Below are positions 33,155 to 42,743 of a stretch of DNA of 64,000 nt, piece by piece. The stretch covers positions 1-64,000 of the forward strand of contig NZ_JAUFPW010000029.1 in NCBI RefSeq assembly GCF_030409415.1. Direction: 5' to 3'. Position 1 is the first letter of the stretch, and each line of letters opens with the position of its first letter. Origin of the DNA: Pedobacter aquatilis. GTDB lineage: Bacteria > Bacteroidota > Bacteroidia > Sphingobacteriales > Sphingobacteriaceae. The notes beneath the pieces are model-generated. The model had not been told where the DNA came from. It made no database searches and saw nothing but the letters and a program-made list of their open reading frames with translations. Position numbers and translations under genes: made by a program.

Positions 33155-33367
33155 TTATAAACTCAATGTTTTATCGCTTAGTGTTGGGCGCTAAGTAAAA
33201 AAATTGCGACTGAAAATTAATAAAATAGTAATATGATATGATTTGTAAGTCGGGCGTACTTATAAGATATATTATAGCAAATCGGTGTAAGGAATTTTTA
33301 TTATGACAAACCTTTTTTTAATCCTTCGTGTTGCTTAAGTACATCGAAACTATAAAAAAATAAAGAT

Positions 33368-33823
33368 ATGAATACTACAACATTAACAGCGGAGGTTTTA
33401 AATGACCTTGTTCAAATTAACAACGATAGAATTGAAGGTTATGAACGAGCTCGCAAAGAATTAAAAGATGGGGATGCAGATTTAAAATCTTTATTCTTAA
33501 ATATGATAGAAGAAAGCCAAAAAAATAAGTTGGCATTGGCTCAAGAAATTGGCGTTTTAGGAGAAGACGTTGAGACAGGTACAACCAATTCTGGTAAAAT
33601 TTATAGAGCATGGATGGATGTTAAAGCTTTATTTACAGGTCATGATCGTCAAACTGTATTAAACAATTGCGAGTTTGGTGAAGATGCGGCACAAAACGCT
33701 TATAAAATGGCTTTAGAAGTTGAAGGTGTTCCTGCAAATATTAGAGAATTGATTTCCGAGCAAAAGGCTTCATTAAGAGTTTCTCATGATGAAATTAAAA
33801 GATTGCGTGATGCACATGCTTAA
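33368..33823 (+). CDS. PA2169-family four-helix-bundle protein (DUF2383)
   Basis: A 151-aa soluble protein that fits DUF2383, a ferritin-like four-helix bundle. Helix 1 is VLNDLVQINNDRIEGYERA, helix 2 ends in NKLALAQEI, and the pair NCEFGEDAAQNAYK opens helix 3. The YERA and E-D-A-A-x-x-AY segments match the family. Members are often induced by stress in Bacteroidota and may bind metal; the exact role is unknown. It stands alone between a 213-nt upstream spacer, in which I see no other feature, and the glycan locus. Confidence 0.82.
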   Translation: MNTTTLTAEVLNDLVQINNDRIEGYERARKELKDGDADLKSLFLNMIEESQKNKLALAQEIGVLGEDVETGTTNSGKIYRAWMDVKALFTGHDRQTVLNNCEFGEDAAQNAYKMALEVEGVPANIRELISEQKASLRVSHDEIKRLRDAHA

Positions 33824-33892
33824 GTCATAAATTTAACATCATAGGATTTTTTTATTATATTGTCGACGACTAATACATAAACAAAATCTATT

Positions 33893-34852
33893 TTGAATAT
33901 ATCCAATTCATTGAAGGCGAGTAACGAAAATTGCAAAATTTGTTACTCGCCTTTTTCCAATAAATACCTTGTGAAAGAAATGATGTTTGGCTTTCGCGAC
34001 GAATTTAAATACAATCAATGCTCAAGTTGTGGCTGTTTGCAAATTGCGGAATTTCCTAATAATATTGACAAGTATTATCCCCCGTATTATTACTCCTTTA
34101 ATGCTGAAACGGCACTTTTGAAAAGACAGCCATTTCTGAAAAGGCTTGTGGGTCATTTTAGGTTGAAAAAGCTATTCAAAAAGGACCGACCAGCCTTGCG
34201 CTATCTAAAACCAATTAATCCAAATTTCTCAGATAAAATTTTGGAAATAGGCTGCGGCAAAGGCAAACAAATTTGTGATTTATTTAACCTTGGTTTTGAA
34301 AATATTGAGGGTGTAGATAAGTTCATCCCAAAAGAAATTGATCATGGTTTTGGTGTACGTATTCTTAAAAAGGATATAAAAGAACTTAATACCAATACTT
34401 ATGATTTAATTATCATGAACCACGTTTTGGAGCACATGCCCGAACAGCAGGATGTTTTAAAGGATTGTAGGCTATTGCTTAATGAAAAGGGTTGTTTGCT
34501 TATAGCCATTCCTATTGTTGCAGAAGCTTTTAATGTATATAAAGAGAATTGGGTACAGTTGGATGCGCCAAGACATTTTTTCCTCCACACCGTAAAGAGC
34601 ATGAAAATCTTAGCCGAGCAGACTGGTTTCCAAATTAAACATACGCTTTTTGATTCATTAAACTTCCAGTTTTGGGCAAGCGAATTGTATAAAAAAGATA
34701 TAGAGCTCTTTCCCGCAGAAAATAATCGATTAGCTTATCCTGTAGAAAAGTTTTTCACTACAGATGAAATTGATTATTTTGAAAAGCAGTCGGTAAAATT
34801 AAATAAAGAAGGCCAAGGCGATACAGCAGTTTTTTATTTATATAAATCCTAA
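33893..34852 (+). CDS. SAM-dependent methyltransferase with N-terminal zinc ribbon
   Basis: A 319-aa enzyme. It starts with two CxxC pairs (CKIC at residues 15-18 and CSSC about 26 residues later) that should bind zinc. A class I methyltransferase domain follows: motif I ILEIGCGKGKQICDL, then MNHVLEHMPEQ and LLNEKGCLLIAIP. This layout is common for methyltransferases that act on sugars or glycan precursors. No ATG precedes the zinc ribbon in frame, so a TTG start at 33893 is inferred (another TTG lies at 33911). First gene of the glycan locus on the plus strand. Confidence 0.85.
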   Translation: MNISNSLKASNENCKICYSPFSNKYLVKEMMFGFRDEFKYNQCSSCGCLQIAEFPNNIDKYYPPYYYSFNAETALLKRQPFLKRLVGHFRLKKLFKKDRPALRYLKPINPNFSDKILEIGCGKGKQICDLFNLGFENIEGVDKFIPKEIDHGFGVRILKKDIKELNTNTYDLIIMNHVLEHMPEQQDVLKDCRLLLNEKGCLLIAIPIVAEAFNVYKENWVQLDAPRHFFLHTVKSMKILAEQTGFQIKHTLFDSLNFQFWASELYKKDIELFPAENNRLAYPVEKFFTTDEIDYFEKQSVKLNKEGQGDTAVFYLYKS

Positions 34853-34862
34853 ATAGGAATAT

Positions 34863-35948
34863 TTATTGCCCAACAATCCATTTGATTCTATTTACTTTAT
34901 TAATCAAGTAAACCAAAAAATAACTCGCAAAATAAGCCATAAAAAATCTTACGTATTGAATTATTACTAATTCAAATGATGATTTTCCGGCTGATGTAAT
35001 GCCTAGAGGATTAAAGATTGTGGGCAATACCTGTACTATAATTATATAATGGATTAAATGAATTCCGTATGTGCTACTACGGGGATTTAATTTTTTAATC
35101 CACTGAGGATTACCTAAGCGGTATAAGAAAACAAAGCATACTAATGAATACACAATGTTGGTAAACTTTAAAGTATTGTATGGATCAGCTTTTACACCCG
35201 CATTTATTAAATAGTAACTTTCCCAGCAAGAAATAACTAAGGCTATAACAGCAGCCAAACCTAATGTATATACAGAACGCCTCTTAACCCATGTGTTAAA
35301 TTCTTTAAAATATTTGTGTAGAATTACGCCTAGCCACAAATAAAAAACAAAGCCTAATATAGCTGTAGTATGCGTGCTGTAAATCCACTCGTGGTATAAA
35401 TTAATAGAGTAAAATAATGAGCATAATCCTAAAAAAATACCAACTTTATAGCTGTATAGATGCTTTCTGAAAATTAATAAAATTGAAATACTCCCTAGAA
35501 AGTTCAGAATAAACCAAAAACTTGTTTTAACCACAATATTATAAATGTGTTCTCCAAGGCCCCAAAGTGGTTCTTCGAACATTGGCGACCAACTATGTTT
35601 TATGTAAACAACAAACAGATTGGCATATATTAGAATCAAAAATATACATACCCAAAACAACCAAGGTTTAAACGTACCATCAAAACGTCTTTTTAAATAT
35701 TGTAACGATGTTGTAGTATGTATTTTATCGCCAATTAAAAAGCCTGCAAGTATGTAGAACATAATTGTACCGAACTTAAAAACCTGCATGGTAAAGAGCT
35801 GGATTGATTGCTCATAAACATCCTTAAAAAATTTAGGTTCAGGCCACATATAAGTATGTTCTATAACAATTGTTATAATGGCGATAAATCTAAGTGAATC
35901 AATAAAATCGTAATTTGCTCTCTCTTGTTTTTTTGTAGCACCATCCAT
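34863..35948 (-). CDS. Acyltransferase family 3 membrane protein
   Basis: A 361-aa protein with about ten membrane helices. The N-terminal DSLRFIAIITIVIEHTY (Arg and catalytic His) marks the acyltransferase-3 family (OafA-like), which moves acetyl or other acyl groups onto extracytoplasmic sugars. It likely O-acetylates the surface glycan made by the neighbouring glycosyltransferases. Downstream of it is the methyltransferase in convergent orientation. Confidence 0.88.
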   Translation of the reverse strand: MDGATKKQERANYDFIDSLRFIAIITIVIEHTYMWPEPKFFKDVYEQSIQLFTMQVFKFGTIMFYILAGFLIGDKIHTTTSLQYLKRRFDGTFKPWLFWVCIFLILIYANLFVVYIKHSWSPMFEEPLWGLGEHIYNIVVKTSFWFILNFLGSISILLIFRKHLYSYKVGIFLGLCSLFYSINLYHEWIYSTHTTAILGFVFYLWLGVILHKYFKEFNTWVKRRSVYTLGLAAVIALVISCWESYYLINAGVKADPYNTLKFTNIVYSLVCFVFLYRLGNPQWIKKLNPRSSTYGIHLIHYIIIVQVLPTIFNPLGITSAGKSSFELVIIQYVRFFMAYFASYFLVYLINKVNRIKWIVGQ

Positions 35949-36035
35949 AATTCTGCAATATTATAAACTAAATGTGAATAATCATTGAATAATGTTTATT
36001 GCTTATAATATTGATATAAATTTTTAGTATTAGTC

Positions 36036-36821
36036 TTAACTATTATAATTAATTTCCATATTTAGTAATAAGTTGTTTAGTTTATCAGGTTCAATGGCTA
36101 AATTACAACAGTCACCTCCTTCTATAACTAAGTTTTCATTATCAGGTTCTCCAAAAAGATAATAGTATTTTAAATCTAATGCATCAGCTAAATGCCAAAA
36201 ACATTGATTATGATAAATTTTATCTCTTCTAAATTCTAATACCGAACCATATTTAGGCATAAACATTGTGTTTACTAACCCAGCTCCATGGATTGAAACA
36301 ATTGATTTTGAAGACGCAGCTTTTAAAATTTGTTCTTTCCAGCTCATGTCTTCAAATCGAACTATCTCGTATCCATTACTTTTTACAACATCTTGAATAT
36401 AATCCTCGTTCAAAACTTTTCTATATCTAGCTTGGTCGCGGGTAATGTATATTTTGCTAAGGTTAGCTTCATTTTTCAATTTGCCCCCGATGTAATTTTG
36501 AATATCTTTCATTATTTTATCATTGGTGTAACCTGTTAAACAAGTATGGGTTACGATTGAAAGGTTTTTAACTTTTAGGAGCTCGTTTTCCTCAATAAAC
36601 TCTACACCTGCAGGCTTTAATTCAAAAAAATCAAGTGATTCTAATCCAATATTTAAAACATATTCTGTTTTAGGTAATAATATTATAAAGTCTTTAAGAA
36701 ACTCTTTTATAGAGAATAATCGAGGTAAAACATCACAAAACCAATGGTAATGAGCATTTGACCAATCGTCAAACGCTAATAAATATCTTCTGTTATCTAA
36801 TTTCCTTTTTTTCTTTATCAA
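36036..36821 (-). pseudogene. Glycosyltransferase family 61, C-terminal catalytic part (separated by frameshift)
   Basis: This 261-aa open frame carries the GT61 (DUF563) core: LLAFDDWSNAHYHWFCDVLPRLF, then YITRDQARYRKVLNE, and the HGAGLVNTMFMP motif near its centre. Its only start in frame is a TTG at 36821, and it lacks the N-terminal ~85 residues of the family. The missing part is encoded in a different frame just upstream (36848-37078). The frame stays open from a TAA at 36869-36867 through codons reading T-I-P-K-F-L-S-R-K into this ORF, so a single-base change splits one gene. GT61 enzymes transfer xylose or other sugars. See the finding on the frameshift. Confidence 0.75.
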
Positions 36822-36847
36822 TACCTTTTTAATGTAATGCTTTCTGC

Positions 36848-37078
36848 TTAAGAATTTTGGAATGGTTTATCATCAAGTAATGAAAATTTATTAAGCTTCA
36901 TTTTTCTTTGCTCGTATGCAAAACCACGATAATTTACAATACAGTCCATTAAATCGATAATTTTTATATCAAAGGTTTTGTATGAAAACTCGCGTCTGCA
37001 AAAATCTAATTCGCCTTCAGAGTAATTGACTGGCATTCGTCTATGAATCAAATAACTTTCCAAAATATCTATTGGCAT
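36848..37078 (-). pseudogene. Glycosyltransferase family 61, N-terminal fragment
   Basis: A 76-codon frame starting MPIDILESYLIHRR and containing VNYRGFAYEQRKMKL, which resembles the region that precedes the GT61 domain. One additional A in the AAA codon at 36866-36868 would join residue 71 (Lys) to the C-terminal frame and give one protein of about 347 aa, a normal GT61 length. The 5' end lies 227 nt from the divergent StrF-like gene, and that spacer is AT-rich with no further feature seen. Confidence 0.6.
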
Positions 37079-37305
37079 AAATTCTTTGTGTTTTAAATTA
37101 AAAATTTTAAGGGTCTATAATTCAATATCTTAAAGAAAAATTAATGAAGGAAGTGTTAATGACATTTATCAGCAATTTTTATTATTTGAAAACAAAAGTA
37201 ACATTAAGCTTTAGTGAAGTTGTATTTTTTTTTATATCGTTTGCTATAAATGAGGTTCGAATATTTAATTTCGTGTATAATCTATATTAAAAGCCCGAAT
37301 TTTCA

Positions 37306-38184
37306 ATGATATCTATAATTATATCTTCAAGCAACCGTATTTTTTTAGAAAATATAACCAAAAATATTACCGAAACTGTTGGGCTTACTTTCGAAATTAT
37401 TAGTTTCGATAATGCAGATGGTAAAAAGGGTTTATCAGAACTCTACAATGGAGGTGCAAACAAGGCAAAGTATGATCTTGTATGTTTTATGCATGAGGAT
37501 GTAAACATCAAAACTAAAAATTGGGGAGTTGTTATAGCTAATATTTTCGAGCAAAATGAAAAGGTAGGTTTAATTGGCCTTGCAGGTAGTTCGTATAAAA
37601 CGCTGGTTCCTTCTGGGTGGTTTTGCGATGCCGGATCAAAGATAACCAATCATGTAAATATGCTTCAACGGTATAAGTTTAGTGAAACAGAAACTAAACT
37701 TGTTTATCAAAACCCAAAGGGCGGCTCAATTTCAAAAGTTACAGCAGTTGATGGCGTTTGGTTCTGCACCAAAAAATCAATTGTCAGCGAATATCCGTTT
37801 GATGGAACGCTTTTTCAGAAATTTCACTGTTACGATTTAGATTTTTCTTTTAGCGTAAGTCAATCTTATGATGTAATGGTAACTTATGAAATATTATTGG
37901 AACATTTTTCTGAGGGAAATTATGATAAAACCTGGATAGAAGAAACGCTCAAACTTCATGAAAAATGGAGCAACTATTTGCCATTAGATTATGAAGGCTT
38001 AAGTAAAAAGGAAAAATTTATTGCCGAAAAATATTCTTTTCGTGTTTTTATAAAGCAAATGTTAACTGTGGGGTACTCTAAATTCGAAATTTTTAAGATA
38101 TTCTGGAACAGCTCATTTCGAAAACACAATCTTAAATTATTTTTTAAACTAGTAAAGGAAATTCGCCGAACTCAAATTTCGTAA
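37306..38184 (+). CDS. Glycosyltransferase, StrF-like (Glyco_transf_2_5)
   Basis: A 292-aa protein. The N-terminus MISIIISSSNRI and the FMHEDVNIKTKNWG segment (Asp in an ED motif) are typical of the StrF-like GT-A group. VDGVWFCTKKSIV and FHCYDLDFSFSV follow, the latter with a metal-binding Asp pair. Such enzymes act on surface glycans, and the sugar and acceptor are unknown. It overlaps the convergent DUF5672 gene by 13 nt. Confidence 0.82.
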   Translation: MISIIISSSNRIFLENITKNITETVGLTFEIISFDNADGKKGLSELYNGGANKAKYDLVCFMHEDVNIKTKNWGVVIANIFEQNEKVGLIGLAGSSYKTLVPSGWFCDAGSKITNHVNMLQRYKFSETETKLVYQNPKGGSISKVTAVDGVWFCTKKSIVSEYPFDGTLFQKFHCYDLDFSFSVSQSYDVMVTYEILLEHFSEGNYDKTWIEETLKLHEKWSNYLPLDYEGLSKKEKFIAEKYSFRVFIKQMLTVGYSKFEIFKIFWNSSFRKHNLKLFFKLVKEIRRTQIS

Positions 38185-38981
38185 CCAGCAGATTTAAAAT
38201 ACGGACGCCAGAAATCTAAATGTAAATCCCAGGCGTGGCAGCCAAAAGGTAACTTTCCATCTGTTATTTCAATTGCTCTTTCTGGTGCTGTTTCAATAGA
38301 AAAATGGATTGCTTTTTTATAAGGCGGAACTGTAATCCTCTTTGATCTTCTATTTACCTCAATTGTCCAAAACATATCCTCATTAAAATATCCTGAGTTT
38401 TGATATTTGTATGAATTTACTAAATCGGGTTGCTCAACGCAGAAGTTGTAAAAGGCAGAAACTTTTCTTAACGAAAAGCCTCCATTACCAACATTATTAT
38501 TCATTTGACGTTGAATTTCAGGCTTACCATGTTTATCCAGGTAATTATATCTTCTGTGGAGATAAGTTCTGATTTGTTCCTTAAATTTTTTAAAAAGCGT
38601 TGGATATTCTTTTTCTCTTAACCAGGGCGCTCCAATATAGTCATAGCCTAAGTTACACCAATACTTCAATTCGTCAGCAAAAACAAAAGCATCTAATTGA
38701 TAGATAAGCATGTATTCATAACTCAAAAATGCTTTATAAAAATCTGTTTCCAGCATCAAATCATTATAGCTAAACACATTTTTAAAATATTCATCTGAGA
38801 AAGAAATTACACCTTTTACAAACGACAAATCAAAGTTTATAGCTTGCTCATTTAAACTCTTCGGTTTAATTATTATTACATCATGTGATGATAAAATTCT
38901 TTGACATTGACTTAGCGCAATTCTCTCCAATACCGTTAAATCTGTTTTATATATTGGAATAATTACCGTGTAGTTAGACAT
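38172..38981 (-). CDS. DUF5672 family protein (glycan locus)
   Basis: A 269-aa cytoplasmic protein. Family hallmarks are YQLDAFVFADEL, GYDYIGAPWL, VGNGGFSLRK and EDMFWTIEV, ending in LPFGCHAWD. This looks like a GT-A-type sugar transferase fold (YQLDA..F..EL with downstream GNGG/ED), and such genes usually sit in glycosyltransferase clusters. It begins in the stop of the preceding gene (38981), so it is coupled to the glycosyltransferase upstream. The substrate is unknown. Confidence 0.8.
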   Translation of the reverse strand: MSNYTVIIPIYKTDLTVLERIALSQCQRILSSHDVIIIKPKSLNEQAINFDLSFVKGVISFSDEYFKNVFSYNDLMLETDFYKAFLSYEYMLIYQLDAFVFADELKYWCNLGYDYIGAPWLREKEYPTLFKKFKEQIRTYLHRRYNYLDKHGKPEIQRQMNNNVGNGGFSLRKVSAFYNFCVEQPDLVNSYKYQNSGYFNEDMFWTIEVNRRSKRITVPPYKKAIHFSIETAPERAIEITDGKLPFGCHAWDLHLDFWRPYFKSAGYEI

Positions 38982-39802
38982 TATTGCGCTTCCTTTTTCG
39001 TAAATAAACTTAAGGTACTCATTAAACCTTTTAATATTTTAAAAGCGATTTTGTTTTTTGAGATGGCTAGAAACTGTTTTGTTCGCTTTGAGTTTAATAC
39101 TTTGATATTTTTATAGTCTTCAATAAATAGGGGAAAATACTTCTCCATTGTTTTAGCTCTTTCAGCATGCATTAATTTATGATTATCAATAACAGATGAA
39201 ATGCCTTCAGTATCATAATTACAGATAACCTGATCTATGTGCTGATATGATACATTTGCCTTGCAAATAGTATAAATAAAAAACGCCCAATCAGATACTA
39301 TTTTATACTCTTCATTATAATAAAAAAAATCATCAAATAAAGTTCGTTTTATGAAACTTGCCTGATGCGAAAGATTATGCTCCACAAAATAGCTAAACGT
39401 AAGTTTATTCGGATAGGTACGAATTTGCTCACCATTTTTTTCTATATATGCAGCATCTCCATAGTAGATATCAATATTTTTATCCAGATGAGGAATAGCT
39501 TTTTCTAATGTTGAATTTTCATAGAAAGAATCACCACTGTTTAAAAATAAAATGTAATCTCCTGTAGCTTTGCTGATTCCTTTATTCATGGCATTGTACA
39601 CGCCAGTATCTGTTTCACTAATCGAATAGGTAATGTTTGCCTGCTCTTTAACTAATACGCTTTCAACACCATCAGTACTTCCGCCATCAATAATGATAAA
39701 CTCAAAGTTTTTCCAGGTTTGAGCTTTAACACTGTCAACGGTTTTTTGCAACCCGATTTTGTTATTAAAATTTACAGTAACGATGGATAATTTTACGCTC
39801 AT
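38981..39802 (-). CDS. Glycosyltransferase family 2 protein
   Basis: A 273-aa GT2 enzyme. It begins LSIVTVNFNNKIGLQKTV, with IIDGGSTDG, and the DXD-region is LNSGDSFYENS. Later SHQASFIKRTLFD and VSDWAFFI fit the acceptor side. WcaA-like members act in exopolysaccharide assembly. Part of the run of minus-strand transferases from 46561 to 38172, 9 nt after the GT4 gene. Confidence 0.9.
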   Translation of the reverse strand: MSVKLSIVTVNFNNKIGLQKTVDSVKAQTWKNFEFIIIDGGSTDGVESVLVKEQANITYSISETDTGVYNAMNKGISKATGDYILFLNSGDSFYENSTLEKAIPHLDKNIDIYYGDAAYIEKNGEQIRTYPNKLTFSYFVEHNLSHQASFIKRTLFDDFFYYNEEYKIVSDWAFFIYTICKANVSYQHIDQVICNYDTEGISSVIDNHKLMHAERAKTMEKYFPLFIEDYKNIKVLNSKRTKQFLAISKNKIAFKILKGLMSTLSLFTKKEAQ

Positions 39803-39811
39803 TTTTAATAA

Positions 39812-40987
39812 TTATGTATCGAGTTTTTTAAATAATTCAGTTAACTTTTTAGAAACTTCAGCAGGTGTGTAATCAAAAATTGATTGATACGCATTTTCTT
39901 TTACCCTATGCCAAAGATTAGCATCCTGATACAATTGAATAATTTTATCAGCAAAATCTTTTCTTTCATTAGCGAGCATCACATTTTTTTCATGTGTTAA
40001 ATTCATGCCCTCGGTACCAATTTCTGTTGATACAATTGGTAAACCAAACTCTAAACTTTGCCCGATTTTACCTTTCATTCCGGCTCCGTATCTCAGTGGT
40101 GCAACAAAAATTCTTGAGTTTAGAAAATACTCACTTACATCTTCTAAAAAACCAGGCACAAATACATTATCTCCAGCTAAATTTTTCACCTCATCTGGCG
40201 GGAAACTACCCAATAAATAAACGGGTATTTTGCCGAGCTTATTCCATACCAAAGGCATAATTTCATTAATCAGCCATATCACAGCATCAACGTTTGGCTC
40301 GTGTTTATATCCACCAATAAAAACAATTCCCTTTCGGTTTTCAAATTTAATTTCTGTTTCAGGAATACTTAAAGCGTGTACATTCGGGATAACAGTAATA
40401 TTGTTAATGCCCTCTTGCTCTAAAAGTTTTAGTTCAGTATCGGTTACAACAAGCGTCGCGTCTGCCTCTTTTGCCAGGTTTAATTCTATTTTTTTAAACT
40501 TTATGGCTTTTTTATTCAGCTTTTCATTTTGCTCTTTTTCTGCCTGCCTTAACATCCGCACAAAATGTAAATCAACAGTATCGAATATAATTTTAATCTT
40601 TCTATTCGATTTTAATATTTTTCTGAATTCGATATTTAAAATCGGTCTAGAAATCCATGCAAAATCAATATGTTTTTTGAGCCCATCGAGATTATAAAGC
40701 AATCCATTTCTATCTGGCGAATTTAGAAGAACATCAACGCCCAAATCAGTTAACTGTTCGTAATAGGGCGAAATTTTTATTCCGTTATTTGGAAGGTAAA
40801 TAACATTGAAATTTAAGTTTTTTAAAATTTTTATGATTTCAAACAACCGTTTCGAACCTGAAGATTTATCGTGTTGAGGTAGATCATCATCTATAACCAG
40901 AATTGTTTTTTTTGATGAATCTAAAAAATTAAAGACCATGGCTATTGGTTGTGTATTCTTAAACCATGATTTTATTTTACTCAACAT
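39812..40987 (-). CDS. Glycosyltransferase family 4 protein
   Basis: A 391-aa GT-B-fold enzyme. The N-terminal half starts ILVIDDDLPQHDKSSGSKR, and the C-terminal half has FVPGFLEDVSEYF and the donor-binding APLRYGAGMKGKIGQSLEFGLPIVST with Glu. The N-terminus looks like the group associated with O-antigen or capsule synthesis. A TATTTTTG element 30 nt upstream could start a separate transcript within the locus. Confidence 0.9.
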   Translation of the reverse strand: MLSKIKSWFKNTQPIAMVFNFLDSSKKTILVIDDDLPQHDKSSGSKRLFEIIKILKNLNFNVIYLPNNGIKISPYYEQLTDLGVDVLLNSPDRNGLLYNLDGLKKHIDFAWISRPILNIEFRKILKSNRKIKIIFDTVDLHFVRMLRQAEKEQNEKLNKKAIKFKKIELNLAKEADATLVVTDTELKLLEQEGINNITVIPNVHALSIPETEIKFENRKGIVFIGGYKHEPNVDAVIWLINEIMPLVWNKLGKIPVYLLGSFPPDEVKNLAGDNVFVPGFLEDVSEYFLNSRIFVAPLRYGAGMKGKIGQSLEFGLPIVSTEIGTEGMNLTHEKNVMLANERKDFADKIIQLYQDANLWHRVKENAYQSIFDYTPAEVSKKLTELFKKLDT

Positions 40988-41016
40988 ACGGTAACTTTCT
41001 TTATACGATTAACGAA

Positions 41017-41024
41017 CAAAAATA
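41017..41024 (-). promoter_or_regulatory. TAnnTTTG (-7) element upstream of the GT4 gene
   Basis: Minus-strand TATTTTTG lies 29 nt before the ATG at 40987, in one of the few spacers of the glycan operon. Confidence 0.3.
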
Positions 41025-41054
41025 TAATATTAATCCTTTAAATGTGCAGCAATA

Positions 41055-41942
41055 TTATTTTGAACTCTCCCGGTATATTAATTTTATTAAAGAGAAAACA
41101 GAACGTTTTCTGATGTAGAAAAGTGATTTTACATTAGATACTAAGGTGTTAAAAAGCTTTGTTGAGAAACTATCCGTATTTAATAGCTCATAACCATTTA
41201 ATAAAGATTGAATAAATTCTTTTAGATTTTTAGGTGTTAAAGGATGGTTGAGGAATAAATTTAGATGCGCTTTTCTGGTTGTTTTAGCATCAGTTTTATC
41301 TTTTCCGGTAGAGCTTTCTTCATGTTTACGATGAAGCACAAGTTTATCTGTTAAATAAGTAATTCTACCCGTGCAAGCGGCAGTATAGGCTAACCACCAA
41401 TCGTAATAAAAATGGGCTGGAAATTCAGGTGTTAAGGTTAAAAGTTCTTTCTTTATTAGGCAGGTATGACCAGAAACGCAGTTATAATAAAGTAGGTTTT
41501 TTGCGCATTCACCTTTTACAAAACGATGGTGCGAAAGCGTACTTTTTCTTGTTGATTTGTCTTGATTATCAATAAACTCTGAATTGTGGTAAATCAAAAG
41601 ATTATCGCCAATGTTATTAACTAAAACAGAAATTTTGTTTTCGAGCCAAATATCGTCCTGGTCTGCAATGGCAATAAAATCACCGGAACAATTATCTATC
41701 GCCTTTTTAAAATTCTGATTGAAACCTAAATTAAAATCATTTATCCAAAACTTAATATTCTGATTTTTTGCGGCGTAATATTCTAAAATTGCTGCCGTTC
41801 CATCACTCGAAACGTCATCGCTAATGATAATTTCCAGATTTGGGTAATCTTGATTTAAAATTGAATCGAGTTGCTTAGCGATGTATTTTTCGCCGTTGTA
41901 GGTGCATAGAGCGATAGAAACCAGAGGTTGTTTAGTAGCCAT
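41055..41942 (-). CDS. Glycosyltransferase family 2 protein
   Basis: A 295-aa GT2 enzyme of rhamnosyltransferase-like type. The N-terminus VSIALCTYNGEKYIAKQLDS and IIISDDVSSDGT are typical, and the metal motif is IAIADQDDIW. HHRFVKGECAKNL and CVSGHTCLIKKE follow. Its ATG overlaps the stop of the upstream gene. The exact sugar is unknown. Confidence 0.92.
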   Translation of the reverse strand: MATKQPLVSIALCTYNGEKYIAKQLDSILNQDYPNLEIIISDDVSSDGTAAILEYYAAKNQNIKFWINDFNLGFNQNFKKAIDNCSGDFIAIADQDDIWLENKISVLVNNIGDNLLIYHNSEFIDNQDKSTRKSTLSHHRFVKGECAKNLLYYNCVSGHTCLIKKELLTLTPEFPAHFYYDWWLAYTAACTGRITYLTDKLVLHRKHEESSTGKDKTDAKTTRKAHLNLFLNHPLTPKNLKEFIQSLLNGYELLNTDSFSTKLFNTLVSNVKSLFYIRKRSVFSLIKLIYRESSK

Positions 41943-42742
41943 TATTTTCTACGCTTATGTAACCCGTTCCACATCCTAACAAAAAACAAAAACAATGGGT
42001 TTCCGCCTAACTTGCCTAAAAATGTCCCCGATAAATGAAAAACTGTTGAATTGGTTTGTATCCATCTGCTTCTAAAAAAGCGATTGTATTTATTTATTAA
42101 CTCGGTTCTAATTCTAAAAAAGTCATCGTCACGATTTCCACGGCTTTTATGCGTTAAGTTAAATGGGATCACGTAAGATGAAAAACCATTTAGTTCGGCT
42201 TGCAATACCAAATCGGTTGCGTACAAATGAAAACCGTTTAAATTATTCGAAACTTTAAGGTTAGCACTATTTTTTACCAAAAGGAAATTTTCATCTAAAC
42301 CTGTAACTTTTAATGGAAACTTTCCTTTGTTCATAAAAGTTCCATCAGGATAAGAAATATAATATACGATATGGTTTGGTCCGGCTGCACCGGCATTGCC
42401 ACAAACGCCCCAGCTGGGGTCTAAATTATCGAGTTGCGCCAAACATTTTACTAATTCATCATAACCATCTTTGTTTATCAAAATATCTTGATGGCAAATA
42501 ATGATATATCTCCCTCTTGCTTTTTTTAGAAATAGATTGATGGCAGAAAATGCATCGAAATTATTTTTTTCTGCGTTATCTGCATAAATAAATTCGCACT
42601 TATCTTCGTTAAAACCTTCCGTTAAAAATGATTCGAGCATTTCGTTGTACTCTTGTTTTCGGGTTACAAGTGTACATATCGAAAATTCAAAAGCGTAATT
42701 TTCTGCCTTAATAGAATTTGCGATATTTAAAATACTACTCAT
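41942..42742 (-). CDS. Glycosyltransferase (GT2-like) of the glycan locus
   Basis: Starting at ATG 42742 gives 266 aa. A nine-codon longer frame begins with TTG and would overlap the ABC exporter, so it is not used. The protein has FSICTLVTRKQEYNEML, a sugar-nucleotide site around FIYADNAEKNNFDAF, and the metal motif IICHQDILI. It ends with a basic C-terminus (RMWNGLHKRRK). It starts 1 nt after the ABC exporter stop. Confidence 0.82.
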   Translation of the reverse strand: MSSILNIANSIKAENYAFEFSICTLVTRKQEYNEMLESFLTEGFNEDKCEFIYADNAEKNNFDAFSAINLFLKKARGRYIIICHQDILINKDGYDELVKCLAQLDNLDPSWGVCGNAGAAGPNHIVYYISYPDGTFMNKGKFPLKVTGLDENFLLVKNSANLKVSNNLNGFHLYATDLVLQAELNGFSSYVIPFNLTHKSRGNRDDDFFRIRTELINKYNRFFRSRWIQTNSTVFHLSGTFLGKLGGNPLFLFFVRMWNGLHKRRK

Positions 42743-42743
42743 T

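Noticed and set aside
33303..33338. Eleven-codon ORF starting ATGACAAACC before the DUF2383 gene
   Set aside because: Too short, with no composition or position signal that suggests a peptide.
37079..37305. Spacer upstream of the StrF-like gene
   Set aside because: AT-rich with several T-runs, but no promoter consensus, hairpin or ORF that I can support.
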